The notes beneath the pieces are model-generated. The model searched no databases. It saw nothing but the letters and a program-made list of their open reading frames with translations, and was not told the origin of the DNA. 64,000 nucleotides of DNA from positions 41,051,484 to 41,115,483 of the forward strand of contig OZ034979.1 of assembly GCA_964030785.1 (NCBI GenBank). The letters are read 5' to 3'. The position numbers were made by a program, and so were the translations under genes. Shown piece after piece: positions 36,186-46,738 of the stretch; within the stretch, counting starts at the first letter, position 1, and every line of letters begins with the position of its first letter. The stretch comes from Siderastrea siderea (taxonomy: Eukaryota > Cnidaria > Anthozoa > Scleractinia > Rhizangiidae).

Positions 36186-38005
36186 CTGTGCCGTGTCATA
36201 TTTCTGGTGTGAGCTTGCGCAACAGGACAGCCAAAGAAAGGTGACGGCAAACTGTCCTTGTGTGAGCAGCTAAGGACAACAATATATCGCAACGCTGGGA
36301 TTTTCATCCTTTATGTAGGCAATATTGATATGTGTGACCCAATGGACACGGTTTGTGTGCCGTTGTGGTCTTAAAATTAATGGTTATCGATTAAGGATTC
36401 AGATCTAAAAACGGGTAAAGCAAATCACACATTTTAGTCTGAAAAGTCTGATTGGTATGGAATTTACGAGGCAGACCGCACCCCCCCCCAAAAAAAAAAA
36501 ATTGACGCTACCCTTAACGAGTCACAGTACGAGCCTTGGGAATTGACAGGAACTGATGTCACAGTATTGATGTCGTATCGATATTGCGATAAATTAACAG
36601 TACAAACAAGGCAAGCGTACTTGTTTTATTTTCATACCCTTTTAGCTTTAGAAGTACATTCAGATTTTAGTCCAACGAAGAGCTTTTGTAATATTTGAAT
36701 TTGTTTTCCATTATCTTTAGTATTTTTCTGCTTTTATCTTTACACGTACCCGATTTCCTAAACGTTTTGATGATTGAAACCCCTTCTACACAACTACGTA
36801 TCTATTTTCAGTTGAAAGTGGAGTTATTTATTTGTATCTATCTATTTATTTATTGTATCTGTTCTATTTATTTATTGACTGTTTTGTAGACGGTTTATAG
36901 GCCTTTCTCCCACATGTAAACGATCGAAAACACAACAAAAGCAAAAATTTTCCAAAGTGACAACTTTTGAAGACGAAGATTTATCGTTTACGTGTGAAGA
37001 CTGCAAAAACTGACTTTGCCTTTTGTCACACGAGGATCAAAAAGAACGATCAAAAACGGAATTTATTCTAAACGAAGACGTACGTTTTTAGATTATAGTT
37101 TACAAAAAAGCATCTAACCAAACTACCGTTAAGCCAAAGATATACATGCTGATTACCGTTACCTGTAAGTGTTATGCATCGTTTATCCATTTAACGCCGG
37201 GATTTTTGTTAAATGAAAACGGACTTTTCAGCCACAAGTTCGGGCTTTTTGGGGCGTGGTATTTATTTGCATTTCAATGGCTAAAAGTGCCAATTTCTTC
37301 CAAAAAAAAAATATATATACATTTTTCCCTCTAGCTCGAAGCAGAAGCCCAAGATGGGCTCCTACTCGAGTTATGTTTTATTTAAGTCCTCAAGTCCTCA
37401 GTTTCTACGTTTGCGCTTTTAGAAATCAACTTGTTTTAGGAATGTTATGGAGGAGTAAACTGTGGTCGCCTTTAATTTGCCCAGGTAAAATCCGCAAGAA
37501 GAGGTCTCCTCCGGAGAGCGAATCTGTCAAGTGTTGATTGAATTTAGCTTCTAGATTTATTTTGATTGTGGCTTCATAGAGGGAATTTTCGCGTGCGCAG
37601 ACAAGCCGATATCTTTTGGTGATTTTCTCTCTCCGTAGGATAGAATAGGTTCATGAGAATCTTTTTAAGATTTGGTACAGCCGGATAATAAGTTGTGACA
37701 AACGTCATACAAAATCTCATTCCCTTTGCCAACCTAAACCGATCCTCATTTTTAGCCTCTTCCTTTCTTCTTCTTTCTTTCTCGTTTATTGCCGGTTTGT
37801 TTTTCTCTTCATTGCCTTTCTTTTCTGCGGACCGGTGTCTGGCTAACTTTTCAGGAAGGTGGAAAATTGACCTGAAAGAGTACCAGGTGAATGGTCAAAT
37901 CTGCCATCGATTTGGCAAGAAAAAGTTAATGGCTGAAAAGGGTTATTCGCGGCGAATTATAAACATACGGGTAAACTACAGCGAGGCGATATGATTTTCT
38001 ATGCT
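36186..38005. other. intergenic DNA and 3' flank of UGT-E
   Basis: No gene was recognised. A candidate minus-strand AATAAA for UGT-E lies at 37785-37790. A C-tract and A-tract junction lies near 36480-36500. Confidence 0.4.
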
Positions 38006-41000
38006 TTACTCCTTCTTAGGTTTGTTTTCACTCTTTTTGCAGCACAGACGGCATAGACATCTGCAAATCAACATTATCACCATGCCAACCAAGACAATGA
38101 TGGCAGCAAGGAAAGCCATGACATCAAGTAAGTAGTACTGATACCAAGGGATGTTAAACACTTGAGGTCTGAGATGCCGGGCTCCACCATGTCTGAGTAC
38201 ATACTCTATCCAATCACAAGTTTCTTGAAGCGGAGTACGTCGACGATCCTTTAAAAGTCCAGAGATGTACATCGCCTTTGCTTTGAATCTGAAAAAGGAA
38301 GCCATATCAATCTTAATTATCGATATTCCAGGAAGAGAACCGTCGATTAGCTCACCACACGACTGTCTTAAGTTAGCTATCCACAGGAATAAAACTCTAA
38401 AAGCAAAAAACTGAATATGTTCCACGAGGCAGGTGTCTGTGAGTTCAACTTTTCGGAAACTAATTACGAGCTCGGTCATGCAAGGACGACAAATGGCAGG
38501 GAAACATGCAAAATCACGCACGTTCTCGCCGAAAAGTACAGCCGAAAAGTGGGTATCACTTCATTTGTGGCAACGAGCACGTTAACGACGGACCATAAAA
38601 TTTTGGTTCTATTAATTGGGTAGGGTCAAATTATCGTATAAGTCTACAACTGAATGAGGGCGCAATAGGAAAAAGCAGAGAAAGGCAGAGAAAGGCAGCA
38701 TGAGTTAAGATAAAAAGACTTCAAGTTATTTCATTTTTTAACTGTAAGTGGCTACAGAACACAGTATAAAAGGTAGTTTGATTTTTTATTTGTCAGTTTT
38801 TGTTTGCTTTTGTCATCTAAGCCACTGGGCATTTAAGTGGATTGGTATGGATTGTTATAAGTAAAGGTTTCGTTATACAAAAACAAGTAAAAATCAACGC
38901 TGGTAAAATCGAACGACGTTTCGGTGTCGTCATGACGCCATTTTCAAGTTCAAAAATGATTCAAATAAACTGTCAGGAATAGTAGCTGGAGATTAACATA
39001 AATGATTAATGCAGAGTCACGCAAATAGTTTAGCTCGAATTGAGTCCGATTGGACATTAAGAGATGGTATCAATTCTCTAATTAGCAACATTTCGTGCAC
39101 TAAACAATCAAACTTATTCCGACACTTCTTTAGGACGAAAAACTGTTTGTCAATGTCTTTCGGGACAATACAGTGTTTGTCACTATAGTGCTTGCCAATA
39201 GATGATGATAGGTTTTTGTGCTCATTCACGCGCTGGTGTAAATGCCTGAGTGTGTACCCTACATAACTTGCATCGCACAAGTCACATTGAAATTTGTAAA
39301 CTACACACTGCTGGTTTACAATAAGCGGTTTTTTCTCCTACACTTTAAGTTGCTGTTCGATCTTGTTGCTAACGAAAACAGGTTGAATGGCTGTGTGAGT
39401 CTTCTGGCTTAGGTCTTTGAGTTGTTTGCGCACGAAGTCTGCCGAAACCTGGTCTTTGAAGGGTAGGACTATTCGAACTGTTGGGCTATCTACAGGGGCA
39501 GGTATTGGTTGCTGGTCTTCGGCCTTTGAAGCAACAAAAATCTTGATGGTAGTATCGATAAGATGTTGAGGATGTTTCAGCCGAGAAAAGATAACTCTCA
39601 GTCGGTCACATTCTTCAGAAAAATAAGACCAACAGGCCGATAAGCGATACGCACGATCGAGCATGGTTTTCAACAGCCCACGTTTATAGCGCATATCGCA
39701 ATGGCTCTGGTAGTGGAGCAAGAGTCCCGTAATTGTAGGTTTTATGTAAACCTTGGTCTCGATTTGAGGGGCTCTATTCAGTAGCTGCATACCAAGAAAA
39801 GGAAGCATACCATTGTTCTCTGTTTCCATGGTGAACTTCACTGAAGAGTGACAGTTGTTAAGGACCTGAAGAAAAGTAGCCGCTGATGTTGTGTCCGGCA
39901 TTATGGTCAGTGTGTCATCGACGTACCTCTTGTAAAATGAAGGCATTTTGCCTTCACGCTCAAGAGTATCTTCAATGGATCCCATGAAGACATTGGCTAG
40001 CAGGGGCCCGAGTGGTGAGCCCATGGCTACGCCATCGATCTGTTCATACAGCTGCCCATTGAACTGGAACAGTTGGTCTTTGATGGATGCTCTTAGAAGA
40101 TCTACAAGTGCAGGAGAAAAAACCGTCTATTGTAAACCAGCAGTGTGTAGTTTACAAATTTCAATGTGACTTGTGCGATGCAAGTTATGTAGGGTACACA
40201 CTCAGGCATTTACGCCAGCGCGTGAATGAGCGCAAAAACCTATCATCATCTATTGGCAAGCACCATAGTGAAAAACACTGTATTGTCCCGAAAGACCCTG
40301 ACAAACAGTTTTTCGTCCTAAAGAAGTGTCGGAATAAGTTTGATTGTTTAGTGCACGAAATGTTGCTAATTAGAGAATTGACACCATCTCTTAATGTCCA
40401 ATCGGACTCAATTCGAGCTAAACTATTTGCCGGACTCTGCATTAATCATTTGTGTTAATCTCCAGCTACTATTCCTGACAGTTTATTTGAATCAGTTTTG
40501 AACTTGAAAATGGCGTCCTGACGACACCGAGACGTCGTTCGATTTTACCAGCGTTGATTTTTATTTGTTTTTCGTATGGATTGGGCCACCGAAAAACGTT
40601 CCTCATAACGAGGTGATCGTACGGGGTAGTATATTAAACTGATACCTTGATTCGCTAATGACCAGCTCAATTGTCTCGATCAGTTGTTGGGCATTTGTGT
40701 TTCTATGGTTCACACTTAAACCAAGACCAAAATGTTCCGCTTTCTTGGCATTCGCAAACTGGTCTCCAAATAAAGGAAAAGCAACCACAGGAACCCCATG
40801 ATATGCAGCCTCATACAGACTGTTGTGACCCACATGGGAGACAAAAGCTTTGATGTCCTTGTGAGCCAATAGATCATTCTGAGGTAACCAGTCAATGACC
40901 TTTATGTTTGGACTGAGAGAAGAAGGGATGTAACCTGCAATAAATGATTCGATCCTGTCAATTTTTTGTCCGAGTACTTCCCTGAAGATCAAGCAGCTGC

Positions 41001-44000
41001 AATTTAATTCCAGACTGTTTCACTCCCAATCAAAATAGCGTTCGCTTGAGTGATCTAAATCCTGATTTTGTATATCGAACAATCGTTTTTCAGACTCCTT
41101 CATAACATTCTAATCGAAACAATCCACGTGCATAGTTGGAACATTTGGATTGGTTTCTGGATCTTCCTTCAGATGGTTTGTTGTATTCAGCGAACTACAG
41201 TCAAGTCCTTTTAAGATGATTTCTCAGAGATGAAAGTTGACGAACGATTTTTTTTGTTGACTTTCCCTGATTTCTTCCTAGCAAGCAATGCACTGTGTTG
41301 TAGGTTAGCTCTACTGCAAACCTTCTGTCCTTGTAATTTAAGGTCGTGTTCTATTGGGAGCAACCATTTTTGGTTGGTCGAGTTGGCTGGGTTTTTTGGT
41401 GTTCTACTGGGAAAAAATCGTTTTCGGTTGGTTTGGTTGATCAACTTTTTGAACCAGCTGTGAGCTCGGTTGAAACAGTTAAAAACGATGGGTAGTGTCT
41501 GCTGACATGTTAGCAAGCATTGGTTTTCACGCATTGCGTCATTACTTTTGCGCGTAAACACAACTGTTAGCCACAAACGTATTTCTTCTCATTCTTTTCA
41601 TTTTTTTTAAAACTTGCTGTCTGATTAATTAGGGATGACATTCTCAAAATAGCTTGTAATATGAGTGGCAGGTGTCCCCGTCCGTTTCCAGTAACAATGT
41701 TGCTGTATATTCCAATACATCATCCGATTCACAATGTGGTGGAACCAATTCTTCTAACAGTTCTTGAAGGACAACCGAGCTACAAGTTGCGCTTCTGGCA
41801 TCCTGCAAACCTTGCCAGAAAAAGTTGAGGAAGTCTGGAAATGACTATCCCAAGTTACAACTGCTTGTCAACCAAGAACGGTTGAAAAAGCGTTCTATTG
41901 GAAACCTCAACCATTTAAACCAAAATCAGTTTTGGTTGAAACGGTTGATCCCAATAGAACACGACCAAATTGTTCTGAATGTTCTGGAAATAAAGCCTTA
42001 GTTTCAGACCCGTTTTTCTGTTATGGACACGTGTCTTGCCGGGATACATGATCCTGACTAGAAAATATCGAAAAATAACCTTATCTGCGGAATTTCCGGT
42101 TTCCAAGATATGATGTTTAGAAACTTTCTTTAGCAATGTGTGCGCCTGTGTGAGGCCTTCGCAGTGTTGCTGAATATATAGGCTTTTGCGAAGTATGTAA
42201 ATAGACTGTCTCACCTTAAAAACGCGTTCATTCGGAGTGCAATCAAACATGGGCTGATTTACATTTTTGCAGTTTTCTAAAGTCCAGCTAGCACTGAAAC
42301 CCTAGTTAACAATATAGATTAGCTATCTCAAAAGGGGCCGATTACATGAGGCGGGCTGGCTTGGTTTGCAGGGATCTCGGCACATCTGTTAAACACACTA
42401 ATAATCAACTTCCCAATTACATTGCGATGCCGGGATCTCGGTAAGACGGGTTGAAAATTTACCATGTAATCGCGATTGCCGGGCCAACACTTTTTCGTCA
42501 CTAAATTTCGCTATAGAGCAGAATGGCTCACCGGAAGATCGATGTTTCTCTTTCTACATAACACACTAAGGTTTACCAGACCAAAAAGCTACATTAAAAT
42601 GAACATAATACACCAAAACAATGAATTAGCGAAAGTGAAAGCACTCCGGATGCATTCTTTTTGATGTAGCCATCTTTTCACACGACAGCTTCTAAATTTA
42701 GCCGCAGGTGTTCTGGCTCACCTCGTGCAATACCGGGCTGAGCAGTCATCTCCGCAGACAGAGCCCCCTTCCCCCCCCCCCCCCCCCCCACTGTAACCGA
42801 GCTAGCCCGGCTCAGGTAGCTGATTTGCCCCGAAAAACTGGATTGACGAAAAGTAACACAATACAAACTAAAAGTTTCCGTGACAGTTACCTTTGAGTCT
42901 CCACACAACTCGCTGTTTCAGTTTTCCAAAAGCTGTAGCTAACATGTCAACTTCCTCTTGTGGGAGATCAGCTACGTGTGATCCAAAGGAAACAATGATA
43001 AAACCATGACCCCCAGAATTGCTGGCAAATTCATCCAAATCAGGGGGGAGAGGTCTAGCATCTCTGACGGTAAGTGGTCCAACCATAATTTGACCTGTTG
43101 AATGGAAAACACCCCCACAAGAATAACATGTAGCTGGACAAAACCGGTTGGGATGACCGTTGAATAATGGAAAGGGTTTCCCAAAAGTAGCATACCAACT
43201 GAAAGAGGTGGCACTTTGCTCCTTGGGTGGAAAGAAACTGGAAACGGAAGAAATGGCAAATGATACGGAATTTTCCAGCGTTCCCTCCCAACCAGAAAAA
43301 GAAACCTTCCTCCGAAGGTAGCCAACAATGTATCTTTGAATTTTTCTCCCAACTTTTGTTATTCACCTGAACTTCCAACTGAACAAAATCTCCAGATTTT
43401 TCTTGCAAATGGCAAACATCCATTTGCTCTAAAAGTCAATTGCAAAACCCAATTTTCTTGCTCATGAATGCCTACAAGTGTGAGTTGACCTTTTCTCCTC
43501 CAGAATGAAGCTTAAACTTGAAATGAGATTTTAAATTTAAAGACTGGCTTGTATGTGAAGCAAATATAAGTCTACCGCGTGACCACATTCTAGGAAATTA
43601 AAACGCCTCTTACACGGCTCTTCCCGTTACTACCGTTTGTTTTTGAACTTGGGTAGATAACTGTTAACCAATATCTGATCGCAGCTAGACGAATCAATAG
43701 GTCCTAACGCTTTTTTGGTGAGATAGACAATCCAAACAGAATTTGAGAATATCTTAACCAACTGCGTGCCGGAAGTGAAGTTCAGTTGACTAGCGGCTAT
43801 TCTCGAACTGCGATTGGAAGTAAGTTTCGTTTTCTACAAAAGAATGCAATGACGAAAGTGAACTTACTGACGCTTTTCGCCGTAGGTTTATCAAAATTCA
43901 CCCTTAGTCATGCCATTCATACCTGGCATAAGAGGTTGCGGATATTCCAATGCAAAATCTGCTGTAATTAGAACCAGTTCAGCATCACCAACAGTCTCCT

Positions 44001-45641
44001 TGGAGCTTCTTTCAGGCTTGATGTTGTACTTGACCTTCAGTGCATTCAATATTCTCTCATACTTAAGACTCACGAACAGTCTTCCACTAAGGTATGCTCC
44101 CAAATTCATAAATCTCTCCATAAATGTCATTTTATCAGTAAATCCTGTGACAAGCTGTGGAACATACGAGATAGGCATAGGCGCCATGTGGTAAACGTCC
44201 AGCAACAGGTTGGGTTGAAACGGGAGAATTTCAACTCTTGGAATACCAAGAAGCTCACCAACCAGCGGACCACAAAATGCCATACTGTCATAAACAATCA
44301 AGTCAAAACCTTTCAGTTCGTTTAGGAGCTCTGTGTCGTTCAAAGCACCTTCCCACAAGCCAGCAAATGTCTCAGGACCTTTTCTCAACGTTTCAAACTT
44401 CCGTCCCTCTATTTCCCGCCGTATCAAGATATCAAGAAAGTCAGGACTGAGAGGCACTTGGAAAATCTTGTGCGGTACTTTGTCGTTGGGTTTTATTTTT
44501 TGTGTTGATGGCACCACCATCACAACCTAAAAGTCAAAAACTTCTCCTTTATTTCCAGACGTTATCTAGCGATGCATTAGACGAATCACACCCAAGTAAA
44601 TGCTGAGACAAGAAAACCTGTTGTTTGTTACAGACGGGCCCTTACAAGCTGGAGTTAAACTCCAACAGTTGTGAATCACTAGCTTCATGAACTACACGAA
44701 GACTTAACATTTTTCAAGTTTAACTATTAGGAATTCAGGTATAAATAAATTTCGTGGGATCTGTGTTGGAACTCTCTATGTGCCGTTTGTCTTGTTAATC
44801 ATTTTTTTTTCATTCGTTCAATTATACGATCATAACTTACAAAGTAATCTGTCTGCACGAGAAAAGATCATTTTTTAAGTGCATTCTGCACTTGCGTAAT
44901 AAGAAAAGGTCACTCAATGTAGTATAGATCATAAATAGACGTCAGTGTGTCTTACACTTCTTTTAACTCGATCGACTGCCAGCCAACAAATAAAGGTTTA
45001 TATAGCTGAATATAACTCGAAAAAAAGACAACATCGGCGGAGTTAAAGGAAAAAAAAACGAAAACTGGGCAGGCTTTAATAACTTGCTGCAAGCACTGGC
45101 TTACGTTACTGGGATTGCGTGACGACATAGTCTGCACTTCAGATGAGAAACAATTCGAACCACGGCCACGCTTGCAGCCAATTTTTGGCCTGATTTTTCA
45201 CAAAGCCGCATTTCCGGAAATTTATCAGTATAGGCAGACGTAAGAGCATTGCAAAGGACTCTGTAAGCAAAGAGACCAAGAAGATAGAAAAGTTCTTTGA
45301 AAAATCTCTTTCAGAGATTTCTTTTGTATACAAGAAGGCAACAAGAAGGCAACAATTTCGGACTTGATTCACTGCATTTATTTAAGAATTATAACATAAA
45401 AGCTTACGTTATTCCATAGGTTGATTTTCTATGTGTTGTAGGCACAGAATTGAACAACCAACAAAGATGCAAAAAATTAAAGAATATTTTACGCTACCTC
45501 ATGTCCACGAGAGGCCAATTCTTCCATGGTATGTTTTACATTAATATATCGTGATCCTCCAGCTACAAAAAAACCAGCAATCCGGGCAGATAAAGCAGAG
45601 TTGAAGGCAATTAACAGGGGAAATAATAACAGTACGGCCAT
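38006..45641 (-). CDS. UGT-E: UDP-glycosyltransferase (complete)
   Basis: Exons: 45498-45641, 43923-44526, 42891-43094, 40646-40934, 38006-38288; 1524 bp, 507 residues. Exon 1 encodes a signal peptide and GFFVAGGSRYINVK: Arg31 stands at the catalytic-His position and the nearby His of other copies is Phe. Exon 2 starts VVMVVPSTQKIKPNDK and keeps Asp in IVYDSMAFCG. Exon 3 has GGHGFIIVSFGSHVADLPQE. Exon 4 has WLPQNDLLAHKDIKAFVSHV and FGDQFANAKK. Exon 5 has FRFKAKAMYISGLLKDRRRT, the membrane helix and a KPKKE end (KxKxx). Intron 4 (2.4 kb) contains a Penelope-like element and intron 3 a 625-bp MITE, yet all exons and splice sites are intact. Exons 1-4 are closest to UGT-F. Confidence 0.92.
39017..40100 (-). 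pseudogene. Penelope RT plus GIY-YIG endonuclease, 5'-truncated
   Basis: RT motifs: DGVAMGSPLGPLLANVFMG (about 39970-40040), KRYVDDTL (catalytic YVDD box) and NGMLPFLGMQL. After a stop at 39338-39340 the same frame continues through KKPLIVNQQCVVYKFQCDLC into DASYVGYTLRHLHQRVNEH, the GIY-YIG nuclease typical of endonuclease-bearing Penelope elements. The stop (TAG) is CAG in the opposite arm, so a single substitution broke the frame. The RT finger region upstream of about 40105 is absent. Confidence 0.85.
40107..40458 (+). pseudogene. inverted copy of the Penelope GIY-YIG region
   Basis: The plus-strand frame contains NQQCVVYKFQCDLCDASYVG and continues RHLRQRVNERKNLSS and MLLIRELTPSLNVQ. It duplicates the minus-strand endonuclease at 39017-39340 in inverted orientation. 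It has no RT part and is one of the terminal arms of the element. Confidence 0.85.
41342..41966. mobile_element. MITE in intron 3 of UGT-E
   Basis: Ends GGTCGTGTTCTATTGGGA and the exact inverse TCCCAATAGAACACGACC. Inside, TTTTGGTTG and CAACC motifs recur near both ends. No coding frame and no clear target duplication. Confidence 0.7.
42330..42490. repeat. fragmentary repeat with duplicated GGGATCTCGG motif
   Basis: GATTACATG and GGGATCTCGG occur in the left half and again (CCGGGATCTCGG, CATGTAATC) in the right half, a partly inverted arrangement suggesting a decayed MITE. Low confidence. Confidence 0.3.
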
Positions 45642-46365
45642 TTCGTCTCTTTATACTTTCAATCATGGAATCATGAAGTCTCTTCGTCAAGCTTCCTGGG
45701 CTAAGCGTGCTGATACGCACGGCTCGCCCACTTACATGTAGATATGCACAGGAAGCGCAAGCTCACGTTCCATAAAAGCAAACGTGACCTTTGAACAGAA
45801 GCGTATTGGGTTGCTCACGTTTCATACAAGCGAACATGACCTTTTAATGAAAGTGGTATTGGGTTGTCTGGCGCCTTTTGACAATTTGAACACTTAGAAG
45901 ACATTGTATTGAGAGTAAAATACCGTAGATTTCAACGTTGTTCAATAAAATGAATAAACTGACAAATTTTAGACAATTATTGGATGAGGTTTTTGCGATA
46001 TCCGGGAATAATCAAGGTCGAGGTAACTGTTATCCGGCTGAAGCTGATAACACTTACCGAGACTTAATTATTCCGGATATCGCAAAAACCGAAACTAATA
46101 ATTGTTTTATTATACATTGTTTTACAGGTAAACAAAATAACGGCAAACAATTTCAACATTTGTGTCCTTCTCGTCTTCCGGCTTCTGAACGCTTTTTTCC
46201 TTAAGGTATTCGTGGAACAGTTCCTTCGCAATTTTTGTCAGCCTTCTTTTGTTTTCCGAGTCTTTTTGTTTCAGCAATTTTTCAATTTCTTACTCGGTTG
46301 AAGAAGAGAATTTTACTTCGCTTTCAGATGCCTCCCACATTGCTCTTGGTAATCATGCATTGCGC
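45642..46365. other. intergenic DNA between UGT-E and UGT-F with a small MITE
   Basis: At about 45970-46105 inverted segments GGTTTTTGCGATATCCGG and CCGGATATCGCAAAAACC, extended by ATTATT blocks, mark a short MITE-like element. The first 60 bases next to the UGT-E start share TCAATCATGGAA with the relic at 61.9 kb. Confidence 0.5.
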
Positions 46366-46424
46366 GCGCAACCTACAGATTATTCACTAATCTGGCAGAT
46401 TAGTGAATAATCTGTAGGTTGCGC
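46366..46424. repeat. 59-bp near-perfect palindrome (hairpin)
   Basis: Two perfectly complementary 29-nt arms beginning GCGCAACCTACAGATTATTC are separated by a single base. It would form a very stable cruciform or RNA hairpin. Placed about 315 bp downstream of the UGT-F stop codon. Confidence 0.9.
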
Positions 46425-46738
46425 TGATTCCCAGAATTAGCTGTAGGCTCTTAGCCAATGAAAAGACAGATAGTGACTACAGTGTATAATAATGTGTCAC
46501 ATCATATCATACAATATGCATATTGATGTTGGAGCCTAAATGGTTAAGTTAAGATGAATCCTAAGCATTGTTTCTTAACGAGGGGCTTTGATTTCCCAAC
46601 AACAAATAGGACACATGTTGACTAAGAAAGGCTTCCTGAAATCGCCACCAGGAGAGTAGGAACTTGTCCTCTGGAAGTTTGTAAAATTCGTGTGAACAAA
46701 CCAGGGTCACCAATGTTTTGTTTGTTCGTTTGTTTGTT

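Larger units (their letters stand above)
38855..40573 (-). mobile_element. Penelope-like retroelement with inverted terminal arms
   Basis: The element lies between 10-bp direct repeats GTATGGATTG (38845-38854 and 40574-40583). Near-identical inverted arms (about 38877-39345 and 40106-40573) each encode the GIY-YIG endonuclease end, and the middle holds the minus-strand reverse transcriptase. It sits in intron 4 of UGT-E. The 5' part of the RT is missing because it joins the inverted arm near 40106, a structure known for Penelope copies. Confidence 0.85.

Noticed and set aside
35262..36244. Long Pro/Phe-rich and Gly/Lys-rich frames on both strands
   Set aside because: Produced by the 45-bp minisatellite, whose unit is divisible by three; no start context, splice sites or domain.
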